From: Mesorhizobium sp. AR10
Lineage (GTDB): Bacteria; Pseudomonadota; Alphaproteobacteria; Rhizobiales; Rhizobiaceae
Assembly (NCBI RefSeq): GCF_024746795.1
Contig: NZ_CP080524.1
Coordinates: forward strand, 1,798,001 to 1,862,000
DNA length: 64,000 nucleotides
Reading direction: 5' to 3'
The notes under the pieces were generated by a model. It did not search any database and was not told where the DNA came from. It saw only the letters and a program-made list of their open reading frames with translations. Positions 62,515 to 64,000 of the stretch are shown in pieces (positions within the stretch are counted from its first letter, which is position 1; each line of letters starts with the position of its first letter). The position numbers and the translations under genes are program-made.

Positions 62515-64000
62515 ATGACCATGCTTCTGGAACGGCAGACACAGCTGGAGCAACTGGATGGCCTTCTGGTGGAGGCGGCACGCGGACGTGGTCGCGTCGC
62601 AGCTCTGGCGGGAGAGGCGGGCGCCGGCAAGACCGCGCTTGTCGAGGCCTTCATCGACCGCGTCGGGCCAGGCGCACGCATATTGCGCAGCGCCTGCGAG
62701 GATCTGTCGATACCAGATCCGCTCGGGCCGCTTTACGATCTCGCCCGGGAGGCCCAGTGGGCGCTGCCGCAAGCGATCGACAACCTGCAGGGGCAAAGAC
62801 TGCCGTTGTTTTCCGATGCGCTCGAGATCTTCGAGACAAAGGCACAGCCTAGCCTGCTGGTGATCGAGGACCTGCACTGGGCCGATGACGCGACGCTGGA
62901 TTTTGTCCGCTTTCTCGGCCGGCGCATCGTCAACACCCATATTCTGCTGCTGGTGACGGCGCGCAACGACCGCAGCGACGCACAGATGCGCGTGCGCCGC
63001 GCACTGGGCGAAATCCCGGCAAGCAGCGTCGCGCGCATCGACGTACCGCTGCTCAGCGAGGCAGCGGTGTTGTCGCTGGCTGGTGCCGCGGGCCGCGATG
63101 GCGACGCCATTTACCGGGCCACGGCCGGCAACGCCTTTTTCGTCACCGAACTTTTGTGCGCCGAAAACGAAACGGCGCTGCCGGCAAGCGTGCGCGACGC
63201 CGTACTGGCTCGGGCCGAGCGGCTGTCGGTCGGCGCCCGCTCGATGCTCGACGCGGTGTCGGTGTTTCCACGGCGGGCCGACGCCTGGGCCTTGCAGGGC
63301 CTGTGTGGCGTGGCCAGCGCCGGCCAGCTGGCGGAGTGCGTCTCGGCCGGTTTGCTGGAAGATATGGGTGACGGCTATGCCTTCCGGCACGAAATCGCCC
63401 GGCGAGCCGTGGAAATGATGCTGACGACGACCCACAGGCGGCAATTCAACCAGCGCGCGCTGGCTGCCCTGCTTGAAAACGGCGATGTTTCCGCCGGCCG
63501 CCTGGTGCATCATGCGGTGGAGGCCCACAATCTGGAGGCCGTCCGCGAACTGGCGCCGATCGCCGCACGGGAGGCGTCGCGTGTCGGCGCGCATCGCGAT
63601 GCCGTTGGATATTATGAGGTCGCCCTGCGGCAGGCCGACAGCCTGCCAATGGAAAACCGAGCGGCGCTCTACGAGAAATATGCTTTCGAGTGCCACCTCA
63701 TCGGCCGGATCGACGAGGCCATCGAAGCGCAGGGCCATGCGCGCCTGCTGCATCAGGCTCAAGGGAACAAGGCGAAGGAAGGGGACAGCCTCAGATGGCT
63801 GTCGCGCTTGGCCTATCTCACAGGCGACCGCAAGGCCGCCGACGTGTTCGGCGAGCAGGCGGTCGCGCTGCTGGAAACCGTGCCGGCCGGTGCCGAACTA
63901 GCCATGGCTTATTCCAATCTCTCGCAACTGGCGATGCTGGCCGAGAAGCTGGACGAGACGCTGATGCTTGGCGAGAAGGCCGTCTCCCTTGCCGAGGCCA
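62515..64000 (+). CDS. MalT-like AAA ATPase regulator, 3' truncated by window end
   Basis: The open frame begins MTMLLERQTQLEQLDGLL, with Walker A GEAGAGKT (33-40) and Walker B LLVIEDLHWAD (114-124), followed by an AAA/STAND-type domain and helical repeats resembling TPRs (from about residue 380). This is the layout of large LuxR-C-terminal regulators. The C-terminal part, including any HTH, lies beyond the window, so its identity as a transcription regulator is not confirmed. It is divergent from the DUF4242 gene. Confidence 0.75.
   Translation, partial: MTMLLERQTQLEQLDGLLVEAARGRGRVAALAGEAGAGKTALVEAFIDRVGPGARILRSACEDLSIPDPLGPLYDLAREAQWALPQAIDNLQGQRLPLFSDALEIFETKAQPSLLVIEDLHWADDATLDFVRFLGRRIVNTHILLLVTARNDRSDAQMRVRRALGEIPASSVARIDVPLLSEAAVLSLAGAAGRDGDAIYRATAGNAFFVTELLCAENETALPASVRDAVLARAERLSVGARSMLDAVSVFPRRADAWALQGLCGVASAGQLAECVSAGLLEDMGDGYAFRHEIARRAVEMMLTTTHRRQFNQRALAALLENGDVSAGRLVHHAVEAHNLEAVRELAPIAAREASRVGAHRDAVGYYEVALRQADSLPMENRAALYEKYAFECHLIGRIDEAIEAQGHARLLHQAQGNKAKEGDSLRWLSRLAYLTGDRKAADVFGEQAVALLETVPAGAELAMAYSNLSQLAMLAEKLDETLMLGEKAVSLAEA

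Overview
The window reads as ordinary chromosome of an alphaproteobacterium of the order Rhizobiales, most likely Mesorhizobium or a close relative. This is inferred from high G+C with dense, short-spaced genes, RIME1-like and other rhizobial intergenic palindromes, a SAM-II riboswitch ahead of metX, an ECF SigF/NrsF-type pair, a RirA-type iron operator, a TIGR02302 protein and a CpdR-like regulator. No phage, integrase, transposase, plasmid or CRISPR signature was seen. One tRNA gene, Leu(CAA), is present.

Layout. 0-5.3 kb: methyltransferase, SbmA/YddA-like ABC exporter, VWA (DUF1194) protein, family 2 glycosyltransferase and a DUF1330 protein. 5.3-9.5 kb: metW-metX on the minus strand behind a SAM-II riboswitch with its own terminator, divergent from hisC-tyrC. 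9.5-16.5 kb: PfkB kinase, DUF2125 protein, a frameshifted chaC-like gene, aldo/keto reductase, PlsC-type acyltransferase, LysR regulator divergent from a flavin-binding protein, YdcF-like protein. 16.5-20 kb: ftsE-ftsX, a DUF3426-like protein, hpt and a CpdR-like response regulator, with a CtrA-type box between ftsE and the DUF3426 gene. 20-29.7 kb: EamA exporter, LysR regulator, TIGR02302 protein, threonine dehydratase-like enzyme, lysA, an LptM-like lipoprotein, argH, and divergent tlpA.

29.7-38 kb holds two complete ABC importers: ugpB-A-E-C (glycerol-3-phosphate type) on the plus strand and an Fe3+ system (binding protein, fused permease, ATPase) on the minus strand. Each has a strong stem-loop between the binding-protein gene and the first permease gene. 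38-41.5 kb: the ECF sigma factor, its NrsF-like membrane anti-sigma and a three-PAS diguanylate cyclase. 41.5-47 kb: 3-hydroxybutyryl-CoA dehydrogenase with etfB-etfA, rhomboid protease, PduO-type adenosyltransferase, a twin-helix membrane peptide and an SDR. 47-53 kb: BrkB/YihY protein, EamA exporter, gluQRS, alkA-like glycosylase, HNH endonuclease, dsbB, yqaA-like protein and tRNA-Leu. 53.5-57.3 kb: amino-acid permease, LuxR regulator and amidase. 57.4-64 kb: an envelope-like module in which two related secreted proteins of unknown function flank a FemAB/GNAT-type protein and a polysaccharide flippase, then DUF1127-like and DUF4242 genes, and a MalT-like ATPase regulator cut by the window end.

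The most rewarding regulatory reading is the metX leader: promoter, SAM-II aptamer, intrinsic terminator, and an aptamer loop strand that can pair with the terminator 5' arm. The most unusual structural pattern is that several unrelated intergenic palindromes begin exactly at, and contribute, the stop codon of the upstream gene.
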